Part shown: positions 45,010 to 53,572 of the stretch, piece after piece
How the letters are laid out: each line of letters starts with the position of its first letter
How positions within the stretch are numbered: the first letter of the stretch is position 1
DNA from: an uncultured Porticoccus sp.
GTDB taxonomy: Bacteria > Pseudomonadota > Gammaproteobacteria > Pseudomonadales > Porticoccaceae
Assembly (NCBI RefSeq): GCF_913061305.1
Contig: NZ_CAJXST010000010.1
Location: 1 to 64,000, forward strand
Direction: 5' to 3'
DNA length: 64,000 nucleotides
Translations under genes and position numbers: made by a program
The notes under the pieces: generated by a model
Seen by the model: the letters and a program-made list of their open reading frames with translations, nothing else
Database searches by the model: none
Told to the model about the DNA's origin: nothing

Positions 45010-45740
45010 TGTCATGCTGGTTTGTCGACAGGGCGATCCTCAGTGAGACCGCTGCCGAGCGATTCTCCTCTCTGGACAGTGTCTTCGCCGTTACCGGCCG
45101 GCGGGTTACCCGTTGCCCCATCAGTGAGTTGATCCTGACGGAAATCGACGGAAAATCCTATTATGTGAAACGCTATTCGCGGCGGGGCAAAGCCGTCAGG
45201 CGCTGGCTGGGGCGAAGCCGCGTCAGGGCCGAATGGGAAAACCTGCTGTTGTTTCACGAGCTGGGCCTCAGGGTGCCGCCCATCGCGGCCTATGGTGAAT
45301 CCGGCGCCAGGGGCGTATTGATAACCGAGGAAGTGCCCGGTGCCATCGACCTGCATTCTCTGGTCAGGCAGCGGCCCGAGTTGTTGCGAGATCGCACCTG
45401 GCTGGATCAGGTTGTGGTTCAGGTGGCTGAGGTGGCCAAACGGCTCCATGCCAACAGCTTTGCCCACAACGATTTGAAGTGGCGCAATATTCTGGTGGCC
45501 GGGGAGGTGACGCCAGAAGTGTATCTGATCGATTGTCCGATGGGGCAGACGTGGAGGGGCCCGCTTTTGGCCTACAAGAAGATTAAGGATATCGCCTGTC
45601 TCGATAAAGTGGCCAAATACTGTCTCAGCCGAACTGTGCGATTGCGCTTTTACCTTCACTATGTCGGCAGGGATCGACTCACTGCGGCTGACAAGACATT
45701 TATCCGCAAGGTGCTGGCGTTTTTTGCGGGGCGGGAATAG
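45009..45740 (+). CDS. LPS core kinase-like protein (Kdo/WaaP family), second in array
   Basis: The 243-residue protein has a Kdo/WaaP-type kinase fold with the nucleotide Lys in GKSYYVKRYSRRGKA, the catalytic loop H153-N-D155 in AHNDLKWRNIL and metal-binding D175 in LIDCPMG. It should be active. In Pseudomonas a protein of this kind follows waaP and is thought to modify the inner core. The acceptor position is unknown. Its ATG overlaps the waaP stop by one base, and the next gene starts directly after its stop. Confidence 0.88.
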   Translation: MSCWFVDRAILSETAAERFSSLDSVFAVTGRRVTRCPISELILTEIDGKSYYVKRYSRRGKAVRRWLGRSRVRAEWENLLLFHELGLRVPPIAAYGESGARGVLITEEVPGAIDLHSLVRQRPELLRDRTWLDQVVVQVAEVAKRLHANSFAHNDLKWRNILVAGEVTPEVYLIDCPMGQTWRGPLLAYKKIKDIACLDKVAKYCLSRTVRLRFYLHYVGRDRLTAADKTFIRKVLAFFAGRE

Positions 45741-46511
45741 ATGAAAGCGCAGTTTTTTCAGCTTGAACCAACGTTTGTCGCGCTTTTTGAATCGCTGAAT
45801 CTGGACCATTTTTCCGCCTGGTGGAATGTCGCCATTGAGCGGGTGGACGAACCTAACCTGACCCGCGGTGGTCGAAGCGAAGTGGGTCAGTTGTCGGTTC
45901 CCGTGAACGGTCAACGGCAAACTTTCTATCTCAAGCGTCAGGCCAACTATAACTGCCGCACTCCCGGTAGCCCGATACGGGGCATTCCGGTTGCATTGCG
46001 GGAGTGGCAGAAAATAAGCTGGTTAAAAAAGCAGGGGGTCCAGACACTAGAGGTTGTCTGCGTCGGGCGGGAAAGTCTCAGAGAGGACCGGGCGATTCTG
46101 GCCACTGCCGCGCTAGAACAGTTCTCGCCTTTCGATGTATGGCTCGCCCGGCCAATGCCGGATCGTGATCGCGCCAACGGGCTTTGCGCATTGGGGCAGC
46201 TGATCGGCCGACTGCACTCCGCCGGGGTGAAACATGGCTGTCTTTACGCCAAGCATATTTATTTCTCGGATAATGATCCCACCGAATTGCGCCTGATTGA
46301 TCTGGAAAAATGCAAGCGGATCTTCAGTCGCTGGGCCGGCCTGCGGGACCTGGACACGCTGCTGCGCCACAGCCCGTCTCTGACCCGGGATGAACGCCGA
46401 TTGCTCTATACGGCGTACAACGAGGCGAGCCCTTATCCCTGGTCCCTGGCTTCGCTGGAGCAGGCCGTGATGCGAAGAATGTACGCTAAGGGGGCGGCTC
46501 GGGATGAATGA
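45741..46511 (+). CDS. InaA-type LPS kinase-like protein, third in array
   Basis: The 256-residue protein has a kinase-like fold with a Lys segment (FYLKRQANYNCRT), but the catalytic loop reads H165-G-C167-LYAKHIYF, with Cys where the catalytic Asp normally lies. LIDLEKCK keeps the metal-binding Asp. The HGCLY motif is, as far as I recall, usual in this InaA subfamily, so it may be catalytic by another route or a pseudokinase. The gene begins on the base after the previous stop and overlaps the next by eight bases. The role in core phosphorylation is inferred from position only. Confidence 0.85.
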   Translation: MKAQFFQLEPTFVALFESLNLDHFSAWWNVAIERVDEPNLTRGGRSEVGQLSVPVNGQRQTFYLKRQANYNCRTPGSPIRGIPVALREWQKISWLKKQGVQTLEVVCVGRESLREDRAILATAALEQFSPFDVWLARPMPDRDRANGLCALGQLIGRLHSAGVKHGCLYAKHIYFSDNDPTELRLIDLEKCKRIFSRWAGLRDLDTLLRHSPSLTRDERRLLYTAYNEASPYPWSLASLEQAVMRRMYAKGAARDE

Positions 46512-47922
46512 CCCACTGACTCTGGATGCGCTGCAGCGGAGTGATCTTTCGTTGGCGGCACCGTTTTCCCTGCAGGCCACCGGGCTCGACAGCATGGTCT
46601 GTGAAGAGATTTATCGCCATCTCCCCGGCCGTCGACTGGTGTTCAGAACCCATTGGGGTGGTGCCCATGTGCTGGTGAAGCTTTTTTTTCGTCGCAAGGA
46701 CTTTGCGCGCGAACGAAGTGGCCTGAAGGCCATGGAGGATGCCGGTGTTCCCTGCCCTGGAGAAGTCTGGTCCCTGAAGGACAGCACGGGCAAGCGTGGT
46801 GATTTCCTTGCCACCGCATTTCTTGAAAATGCCATCAGTCTACGTCAGGTGTATGCTTCACGGCCGCTGGAGGCGATGCTGACATTGCTGAGCGACGCCG
46901 TTGCCATGATCGGGCGTCTGCACCGTGCCGGTGTCATGCAGGCGGATATTCATCTCGATAATTTTCTTTGCAGAGATGGCGTGCTCTTTATGATCGACGG
47001 CGGTGGCATTCAGCCGCTAAAAAAACCGCTGCACAATCTCGCCATGTTCTTTGCGCAGATGGTGCCGGAATATGATCAGCTGATGCCGCAGGTGATTCAG
47101 GCCTACGGAGCCGGTGCACCGAAACCAGAACAACTGCAGCCGCTGATTGCCCGGATGCGGGAAAAACGGATTCGCCACTATTTGGCGAAGACGATCCGCG
47201 ACTGTACCCAGTTTCAGCGGCTGAAGGTCAGGAGTGCTTTTGTCGTGATGGCCAGACAGCGGGTCACTGATAGACTGCTACAGGTCATCACCCAGCCGGA
47301 GGTGGCTGTGGGGCAGGCGACCTTTCTCAAGCGCGGCAATACCGCGACCGTGATGAAGCTGGCCGGTGATAGCGGTAGCTGGGTGCTCAAACGTTACAAT
47401 ATCAAAGACGTATGGCACGGGTTGGGGCGCGCTCTGCGGCGCAGTCGTGCCTGGATTTCCTGGCAAAATGCCCATCGGCTGGAACTGCTGGGTATTGCCA
47501 CACCCAGGCCGCTGGCCATGCGGGAAAACAGGGCTGGCCTCTTTTGCCAGGGGGCGTACCTGGTTACCGAGTGGTCCAGTGGCGAAAGTCTGCAGGGCTG
47601 GCTGTTGAGGCATGGACCCGCCGGGATTCCGGATTGGCTGGACCGGGAGGTCAGTCGTCTGTTTGCTATCATGTGGCTGGGTCGAGTCAGCCACGGTGAT
47701 ATGAAGGCCACCAACCTGATTGTGTGCGGGGAGCAGCTCCAGTTGATCGATCTGGATGCGCTGCGCCGCCACCGCTGCAAATGGTTCTTCAAGGCTGCGT
47801 ACGGTAAGGATTTACAGCGCTTTATGGATAACTGGCAAGGCAAAACCTGGCAGCATTTTGAACAGCTGTTGCGGCCCTATGCCGGTCAGTGCGGTATTAA
47901 ACTCATCAATAAAAAGGTTTAA
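46504..47922 (+). CDS. Two-domain LPS kinase-like protein, fourth in array
   Basis: The 472-residue protein contains two kinase-like units. The first (about 1-230) has the loop MQADIHLDNFL with D148, and MIDGGGIQP as the metal site. The second (about 270-470) has a Lys in SWVLKRYNIKD, H397-G-D399 in SHGDMKATNLIV, and LIDLDALRRH. Both keep a catalytic-loop aspartate. A protein of similar size lies at this place in the Pseudomonas core cluster, so the fusion is not unique, but whether both units act is unknown. Its start overlaps the previous gene by eight bases; the carbamoyltransferase begins two bases after its stop. Confidence 0.87.
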   Translation: MNDPLTLDALQRSDLSLAAPFSLQATGLDSMVCEEIYRHLPGRRLVFRTHWGGAHVLVKLFFRRKDFARERSGLKAMEDAGVPCPGEVWSLKDSTGKRGDFLATAFLENAISLRQVYASRPLEAMLTLLSDAVAMIGRLHRAGVMQADIHLDNFLCRDGVLFMIDGGGIQPLKKPLHNLAMFFAQMVPEYDQLMPQVIQAYGAGAPKPEQLQPLIARMREKRIRHYLAKTIRDCTQFQRLKVRSAFVVMARQRVTDRLLQVITQPEVAVGQATFLKRGNTATVMKLAGDSGSWVLKRYNIKDVWHGLGRALRRSRAWISWQNAHRLELLGIATPRPLAMRENRAGLFCQGAYLVTEWSSGESLQGWLLRHGPAGIPDWLDREVSRLFAIMWLGRVSHGDMKATNLIVCGEQLQLIDLDALRRHRCKWFFKAAYGKDLQRFMDNWQGKTWQHFEQLLRPYAGQCGIKLINKKV

Positions 47923-47924
47923 CA

Positions 47925-49661
47925 GTGTCGACAATTGTTCTCGGTATTTCCGGTGCGCTGAATCACGATTCATCCGCAGCCCTGTATGTGGATGAAAAGC
48001 TGGTGGCGGCGGCGGAAGAAGAGCGCTTTATCCGCGACAAGCATGCCAAGGGAAAAATGCCCTATCAGGCAGCGAAATTCTGTCTGGAGTTCGCCGGTAT
48101 CAAGCCGGAAGCGGTGGATGTGGTTGCCGTTCCCTTCGCAGCGATCTCGCTTTTTACCCCGGCCCGCTGGCATTTTGCCAAGCGTTATTGGTACGCGCCC
48201 GACCGGGCACTGGATGCCCTGCTCAACGGCAATCGCCGTTTCCGGCGTTATCGCAAGCGGGTTTTCAGCTTGCTGCGTGAATTGGGGATCAACCCGGCCG
48301 ATGTGGAGTTTGAGCCGGTGGAGCACCACCTGGCTCATGCCTCGAGCGCCTACCACCTGAGTGGCTTCAAGGAAAAAACAGCCATCATGGGGGTCGACGG
48401 CAAAGGTGAATATGCCACCACCTTTTTTGGCTATGGCGAGAACGGAAAAATCCATAAAATCAAGGAATTCTATGACCCTGATTCCCTCGGTGGCCTGTAC
48501 GGTGCCATGACCGAGTACCTCGGTTTCGAAATGCTCGACGGTGAATACAAGGTGATGGGCATGGCGCCCTACGGCGATGCCAGCAAGTATGACTTTTCCC
48601 GGTTAATCGATTTCGATGGCAAGGATTTTCGGGTCAATACCAAACTGGTCAATACCGTGGGTCTGCGCCGCTACAAGCAGGATGGCGTTGGTTTCTATTT
48701 CAGCCCGCAGCTGATTGACTGGCTCGGGCCGAAACGCGAGGGTGATATCGCCGATGAGCCCTACATCGATTATGCCGCCACCATACAGGCCCTGTTTGAA
48801 AGCGTGGTGCTCAAGCTGATGGACTATTACCTCGGCGACATTCTCCGGGAGACGGGCAAACTGGCGTTTTCCGGCGGTGGCGCGCTCAACGTGAAGCTGA
48901 ATCAGAAAATTATCGCCCGGGAAGAAGTCAAGGAGCTCTATGTGCAGCCGGCTTCCGGAGATGCCGGCACGGCGGTGGGTGCTGCCTCCTATGCACTGGT
49001 GAAGCGCGGCATCCAGCCGGAGCCCATGCAGCACGTTTACCTCGGGCCGAGCTACAGCAATGAAGATTGTATTCGCGCCTGTGAGGTGCATCCGAACAAG
49101 CCCGACTACCAGTTGATTGACCAGGTTCCGCAAAAAATTGCCGCCCTGCTGACGGAGGGACATCCTGTGGCCTGGTTTCAGGGCCGGATGGAGTTCGGTC
49201 CGCGTGCTTTGGGTGGCCGCTCCATTCTGGGCTGCCCAAGTGCTCCGGGAGTAGCGAACCGGATCAATGAGCAGATCAAGTTTCGCGAACGCTGGCGACC
49301 CTTCTGTCCTAGCATGCTGGATCGCGTTGCGCCACAGATGTTCAGGATAGATCACCCGGCACCGTTCATGACGTTTACCTTCGAGGTGAACGATGAGTGG
49401 AAAACCCGAGTGCCGGAAGTCGTCCATGAGGATGGCACTGCTCGCGCACAGGCGCTCAAGCGCGAATACAACCCCCGTTACTATGAGTTAATGGAGGAGA
49501 TGGAAAAGCTGACCGGCAATGGGGTGGTATTGAATACATCGCTGAATCGTCGGGGAGAGCCCATGGTTTGCTCGCCGACCGATGCCCTGAATATGTTTTT
49601 TGGTTCCGACTTGCAGTATCTGATTATGGAAGATGTGTTGGTGATAAAAGCGGGCGCATGA
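47925..49661 (+). CDS. NodU/CmcH-type carbamoyltransferase for the LPS core
   Basis: The 578-residue enzyme would transfer carbamoyl from carbamoyl phosphate to a sugar hydroxyl. The N-terminal Kae1-like domain has ISGALNHDSSAALY, the metal/ATP motif VEHHLAHASSAYHLSGF and GGGALNVKLNQKI; the C-terminal YrdC-like part has EFGPRALGGRSILGCP and KFRERWRPFCPSML. In Pseudomonas a carbamoyltransferase encoded in this cluster carbamoylates heptose II of the core, and the same role is inferred here. Start is GTG at 47925. It is the last gene of the conserved GC-rich core run; the next gene is AT-rich. Confidence 0.92.
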   Translation: MSTIVLGISGALNHDSSAALYVDEKLVAAAEEERFIRDKHAKGKMPYQAAKFCLEFAGIKPEAVDVVAVPFAAISLFTPARWHFAKRYWYAPDRALDALLNGNRRFRRYRKRVFSLLRELGINPADVEFEPVEHHLAHASSAYHLSGFKEKTAIMGVDGKGEYATTFFGYGENGKIHKIKEFYDPDSLGGLYGAMTEYLGFEMLDGEYKVMGMAPYGDASKYDFSRLIDFDGKDFRVNTKLVNTVGLRRYKQDGVGFYFSPQLIDWLGPKREGDIADEPYIDYAATIQALFESVVLKLMDYYLGDILRETGKLAFSGGGALNVKLNQKIIAREEVKELYVQPASGDAGTAVGAASYALVKRGIQPEPMQHVYLGPSYSNEDCIRACEVHPNKPDYQLIDQVPQKIAALLTEGHPVAWFQGRMEFGPRALGGRSILGCPSAPGVANRINEQIKFRERWRPFCPSMLDRVAPQMFRIDHPAPFMTFTFEVNDEWKTRVPEVVHEDGTARAQALKREYNPRYYELMEEMEKLTGNGVVLNTSLNRRGEPMVCSPTDALNMFFGSDLQYLIMEDVLVIKAGA

Positions 49662-49680
49662 AGCTAAATAACGAGGGAGA

Positions 49681-50562
49681 ATGTCAGTGCTGCAACATTT
49701 GCTAAAAGCTGCGTACAGTAGTAAGAAAAGTTTATCTTACCATTTGGTCTCTAATATATTGAGGTCTAAAAATAAAATAATAAAGAAATACCTTGGACGG
49801 AGAATTAAAAAAGCGATCAAAATTTATGCAAAAAAAACAAAAATAAATCTTGGTTTCAATAATATTATTAAAAATGAAAAAACGGAAGTTGAATGCTTTT
49901 CATCTGACTTGAATACAGCAGTAGTTTATTTTAATGCGGTGCCAGATTACATATATCCATTCTACAAAAAATATCTCTTGGATGACTCTCTGTTTTTGGA
50001 TATTGGTGCAAACGTAGGTATTCATACGTTAATCGCATTGGCTGCCAACAAACATGTTTATGTTTATTCATTTGAGCCTTCGCCGAAAATATTTTCCAGG
50101 CTTGAAAAAAATATAAAAAAAAATACAGCCGACCGTGTTGAATTACATCAGCTGGCAGCTTCAAACAGCAATGGATTCGTTTTTTTTCAAGATTGTAGTG
50201 AGGAGGTAAATATTGGTATTTCGCATATTTCAAGCGAAAAAACAGGGATGAAAGTTCAGTCTGTGACCATCGACTCGTTGTTGAGCGATGTAGAGAAAAG
50301 GGTTTGTTTGGTAAAGATTGACGTTGAAGGTTATGAGCCGGGTGTTTTAGAAGGCGCAAAAAGTCGGCTTCTCAGAGATAAGCCAGTTATTACATTAGAA
50401 TTTAATCGGCGTCATTATCCGCTGGAAAATATTTGTGAAAAAATTCCCTACGACCACGATATCCTTCTCTGGGAAAAAACTCGATTTGCTCCCGTTAAAG
50501 ATTTCTCTGTCTTAAATAAAATCAAGAATTCCAGGGATATTGTTATTATTCCAAAATCGTAG
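49681..50562 (+). CDS. FkbM family SAM-dependent methyltransferase, AT-rich insert
   Basis: The 293-residue protein has a Lys-rich N-terminal region (about 1-60) and an FkbM-type methyltransferase domain with SAM loop FLDIGANVGIHTLIAL and the late LVKIDVEGYEPGVLEGA motif, which carries the family Glu. FkbM enzymes O-methylate sugars or polyketides; here the likely target is a core or O-chain sugar, by position. The base composition is clearly more AT-rich than in the preceding core genes and codon choice differs (many AAA, AAT, ATA), which points to recent acquisition. It begins 19 bases after the carbamoyltransferase stop. Confidence 0.88.
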   Translation: MSVLQHLLKAAYSSKKSLSYHLVSNILRSKNKIIKKYLGRRIKKAIKIYAKKTKINLGFNNIIKNEKTEVECFSSDLNTAVVYFNAVPDYIYPFYKKYLLDDSLFLDIGANVGIHTLIALAANKHVYVYSFEPSPKIFSRLEKNIKKNTADRVELHQLAASNSNGFVFFQDCSEEVNIGISHISSEKTGMKVQSVTIDSLLSDVEKRVCLVKIDVEGYEPGVLEGAKSRLLRDKPVITLEFNRRHYPLENICEKIPYDHDILLWEKTRFAPVKDFSVLNKIKNSRDIVIIPKS

Positions 50563-50588
50563 AATTTTATTTATAGGTTTTATAAAAA

Positions 50589-51437
50589 ATGAAAAAAAAA
50601 CTAATTTTTATTCTTTCATCAAATTACAGCGGATCGCACTTCTTCTCACTTCTTTTGGGTAGTCATAGTCGTGGCGAACATCTTGGCGAACTGAAAAATA
50701 TTTATAAAAGTTTTGATGCGGTTTCCTGCTATATTTGTGAGGATCTTGGTGACTGCCGCCTCTATCACAATATAAAAGAATGTCCGAAACCGGATTTATA
50801 TAAGGAATTATTCTCAAGGGTCGATGATAAAGTTGAGTTTTTGGTGGACATTTCCAAAAAATCAGAATGGTTTGAAAACTTTATTCCCAGCAGTGAATAC
50901 GATATTCGTCTGATTCATCTTGTCAGGGATCCCCGCGCCCTGGCGAGACGCTGGCTGATGCGTTTTGATGAAAAACAGATTGGGTTGCGTGAGCGGATCA
51001 AGCAGATCAGAAAGAATCCACTTAAAATCGGCAAGCTGCTTTTTGGCGACCTGTTGACCGTCTGTATCTACAAGTGGATTTCCCAGAATCGAAAAATGGC
51101 CGCTTTTGTGAAATCAAGTGGGTTGCCCGCCAGAATGGTTACCTACAAAGAGCTGGCGTTAAGGCCGGACGAGACGTTGGCGGATATTTGTAAATGGATC
51201 GATGTCGACTATGAGCCCGGGCAAAAGGGCTACTGGAATTTTGAGCATCACGGTACTCAGAAAAAAGAGTATGAGTGGGTCAGGGAGAAAGGCGGCGCCC
51301 AATTCTTTGATCAACGCTGGCGAGAATTTTTGACGGAGACTCAGATAGAGAGAATAGAAAAAAACCGAGATCTTCAGGCGCTGCTAAAGCAGTTTTCCTT
51401 GAGGTTTTCTTCCGAAGGACTTGATCATGCGGGGTAG
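50589..51437 (+). CDS. Sulfotransferase family protein, AT-rich insert
   Basis: The 282-residue protein fits the PAPS-dependent sulfotransferase fold. It has a 5'-phosphosulfate loop at the N-terminus (LSSNYSGSHFFSLLLGSHS) and the 3'-phosphate motif RLIHLVRDPRALARRWLMR, followed by the C-terminal RWREFLTETQIERIE helix seen in carbohydrate sulfotransferases. It would sulfate a sugar hydroxyl, probably on LPS. The first third is AT-rich like the FkbM gene; the last two thirds approach the host composition. It is convergent with the DUF6625-type gene across a 51-base gap. PAPS synthesis genes are not in the window. Confidence 0.85.
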   Translation: MKKKLIFILSSNYSGSHFFSLLLGSHSRGEHLGELKNIYKSFDAVSCYICEDLGDCRLYHNIKECPKPDLYKELFSRVDDKVEFLVDISKKSEWFENFIPSSEYDIRLIHLVRDPRALARRWLMRFDEKQIGLRERIKQIRKNPLKIGKLLFGDLLTVCIYKWISQNRKMAAFVKSSGLPARMVTYKELALRPDETLADICKWIDVDYEPGQKGYWNFEHHGTQKKEYEWVREKGGAQFFDQRWREFLTETQIERIEKNRDLQALLKQFSLRFSSEGLDHAG

Positions 51438-51488
51438 AGGGAGCATCCGTGTCAAAAGGCGTCGTAGGCAACGCAGTGGTGGATCATT

Positions 51489-52400
51489 TCATGAATTGAT
51501 CGCGGTAAAACCTTCCGGTGAAATCTTGAAGCCCTCTTTGGCCGCGATATCAATGGCAACGTGAACGAGCTTATCCAGTTTCATCCAGGCAGAGGGCTCG
51601 TTGCGAAGGGGTTTCGGCAGCCAGGTATTGGATTTCCAGTTCATGAAGTGCAGGTACATAAACTCCCGCTCGCCGTCGCTACTATTGGTCAGCTTCCCAT
51701 TTTGCCAAAACCATTGCTGAGGATGATTCATGCTCCCATCCCACCATGGCATGGGAGAGAGGATTGTAGAGTATTGCTCCTTGTAGAGCGTATTTCGCTG
51801 GTAAGAAGACGATAACGACCAAAAACACTGTAGCCATTTGGGATGCTTTCGGTGCGGCAGGAATACCTTTGAAAATTTCGATTCATCAATTCCCAGGTGT
51901 TGATCGTTTTCAAGTAGTTGCTGCCAGTGCGGTATTTTTCGAAAGGCGTTGCGATATTTCTCGCTATTTCTGAGCAGGCAAAAGTGCCCTGAAATACGCC
52001 GTTCATGGTTGCTGATTACGTTATATTTCTGCAGTACGCGCTCTGTCAGAAAAGCCCTCAATTTGCCATAAATGATATCAATGTCGCCAAAGGCGAAGAA
52101 ATCGTATCCGGTTAGTTGATCCTGGTGGATAAAACCCAATGCCGGCTTCAAGTCACAAAGCTTGTAGGGGTTAGCCGGGTTGAAATCAATACCCAAGTGC
52201 GAACTGGCCAGCTGTTTGTAGTCTTCAAACGTGGTTTCGATAAATTGGACATTGGCTGGACAGATTGCCGGTTTTTCGCAATCCGTATAAAAAAGCCAGT
52301 TGATATCCGGGTTATACCGGCAGCTCTCAAGATAAAAGTCGATCCACTCGGGCCATTTGCCAAAGTAGGGAATAATTTTAAGAATAGACGAAGTTCTCAA
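51489..52400 (-). CDS. DUF6625-type protein, putative glycosyltransferase
   Basis: The 303-residue soluble protein begins MRTSSILKIIPYFGKWPEWID and contains FFAFGDIDIIYGKLRAF, where DID resembles the DxD metal site of GT-A glycosyltransferases. It also has conserved Trp-rich parts (HPKWLQCFWSLS, SPMPWWDGSMNHPQQW) and a YLHFMNWKS segment, where a His could be a late ligand. I associate it with DUF6625, a family found in polysaccharide clusters; no reaction is established. It is on the opposite strand to the sulfotransferase and 23 bases downstream of the GT4 gene, so it belongs to the minus-strand waaL unit. Confidence 0.75.
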   Translation of the reverse strand: MRTSSILKIIPYFGKWPEWIDFYLESCRYNPDINWLFYTDCEKPAICPANVQFIETTFEDYKQLASSHLGIDFNPANPYKLCDLKPALGFIHQDQLTGYDFFAFGDIDIIYGKLRAFLTERVLQKYNVISNHERRISGHFCLLRNSEKYRNAFRKIPHWQQLLENDQHLGIDESKFSKVFLPHRKHPKWLQCFWSLSSSYQRNTLYKEQYSTILSPMPWWDGSMNHPQQWFWQNGKLTNSSDGEREFMYLHFMNWKSNTWLPKPLRNEPSAWMKLDKLVHVAIDIAAKEGFKISPEGFTAINS

Positions 52401-52423
52401 GCCGGGTTGTCACTCTGTTTGAA

Positions 52424-53566
52424 TTATTGTTCTGAATCAGCGGCAACAGCTTTGCCCAGAGTGCTGGTGACCTGAGGCAGTTGCCAGAATTGCTCCCTGA
52501 CTGCGCAATCGGAGAAATGGTTTTGTAATCGTTGGAAGATCCGATTGTGGTCGGCTTCTGTCAGCTGCTTTTGTGAAACCCGTATCAATCCTTCAGCCAG
52601 CGCGTCAGCGTCCCCGAAGGGGAACAGTTCGCCAGTGTCTCCCACGACCTCAGGACCGCCGCCGCAGCCTGAACAGATAATCGGCAGCTCTGCGGCCATG
52701 GCCTCGAGCAGAACCATGCCGAATGGCTCGTGGTCCGAGGTCAGGGCAAAGGCATCAAAGGCTCTGAAGTAGCGCCTTGCCTCAATCACGTTGCCCGGAA
52801 GCAGGACGTTGTCGCTGATATTGAGTTGAGCGGCGAGCGCCTTCAGTGGTTGCAGCAGTTTTCCGTCACCCAGCATGACCAGCAGCGCACCATCGGGAAG
52901 ATTGGGCAGTGCCCGGGCAAATCCTTTTATCAGTGTCTGCGGATCCTTGTCGGGGTGCAGTCGGCCAACGCTGCCCAGTATCCAGCTGTTCTCGGGTAGC
53001 CGGAGTTTATGTCGTGCCTCCCGACGTTCAAACAGGCCCTGACGTGCGGCATCAACATCAATACGGTTGTAGAGCGTGATGATTTTTTCCTCGGGCCAGT
53101 CGGGCAGGTGGGATCGTATTTCATCGCGCACGGCATTCGAGACGGCAAGTAACGTCAATCGGGATTTGAACAGGTTCCCCATGAGGCGTCGGCCAAAGCG
53201 GTCAAAATCGCCAAATGAGTGGCGCACACTGAAAATGGGCAGTTCTGTTGCCAGTAGTCCCACATAGGCGGATTTGGCGCGGTGAGCAATACAGGCAGAG
53301 AAAGGGTATTGCCGGGCGATTTTTTTGACTTCACGGATAACGGTCAGTTTGGCGCCTGCAAGGGCTTTGCTGTTGTGGCCGAGAAAAATGACCTCATCAG
53401 AGCAAGCTTTTTTCGCGACGTCCGGGTCTGGCTCCCCGGTCATAAAAACGGTAATCACCTTATAGGGCGTATCCTTGAACAAAACGGCATACTGCCGGGC
53501 ACAATCCAGAAAGGGATCGTAGTAGCAGTGGCACAGTTGCAGAATATATCGTTGATCACTGTTCAT
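52424..53566 (-). CDS. GT4 glycosyltransferase of the LPS core
   Basis: The 380-residue protein is a GT-B fold, family 4 glycosyltransferase. The N-terminal half is the acceptor domain; the donor half has LGSVGRLHPDKDPQTLIKGF, VMLGDGKLLQPL and the GT4 signature TSDHEPFGMVLLEAMAAELPII. It lacks membrane segments and should act on the cytoplasmic face. In Pseudomonas a GT4 enzyme in this part of the cluster builds the outer core, which is the likely role here; donor and linkage are unknown. It lies six bases downstream of waaL. Confidence 0.9.
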   Translation of the reverse strand: MNSDQRYILQLCHCYYDPFLDCARQYAVLFKDTPYKVITVFMTGEPDPDVAKKACSDEVIFLGHNSKALAGAKLTVIREVKKIARQYPFSACIAHRAKSAYVGLLATELPIFSVRHSFGDFDRFGRRLMGNLFKSRLTLLAVSNAVRDEIRSHLPDWPEEKIITLYNRIDVDAARQGLFERREARHKLRLPENSWILGSVGRLHPDKDPQTLIKGFARALPNLPDGALLVMLGDGKLLQPLKALAAQLNISDNVLLPGNVIEARRYFRAFDAFALTSDHEPFGMVLLEAMAAELPIICSGCGGGPEVVGDTGELFPFGDADALAEGLIRVSQKQLTEADHNRIFQRLQNHFSDCAVREQFWQLPQVTSTLGKAVAADSEQ

Positions 53567-53572
53567 CTTTGG

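Noticed and set aside
48603-49427. 274-codon minus-strand open frame inside the carbamoyltransferase gene
   Set aside because: Antisense shadow of a well-conserved enzyme.
49662-51488. Insertion sequence or phage carrying the AT-rich pair
   Set aside because: No transposase, integrase, terminal inverted repeats or tRNA attachment site was seen around the insert.
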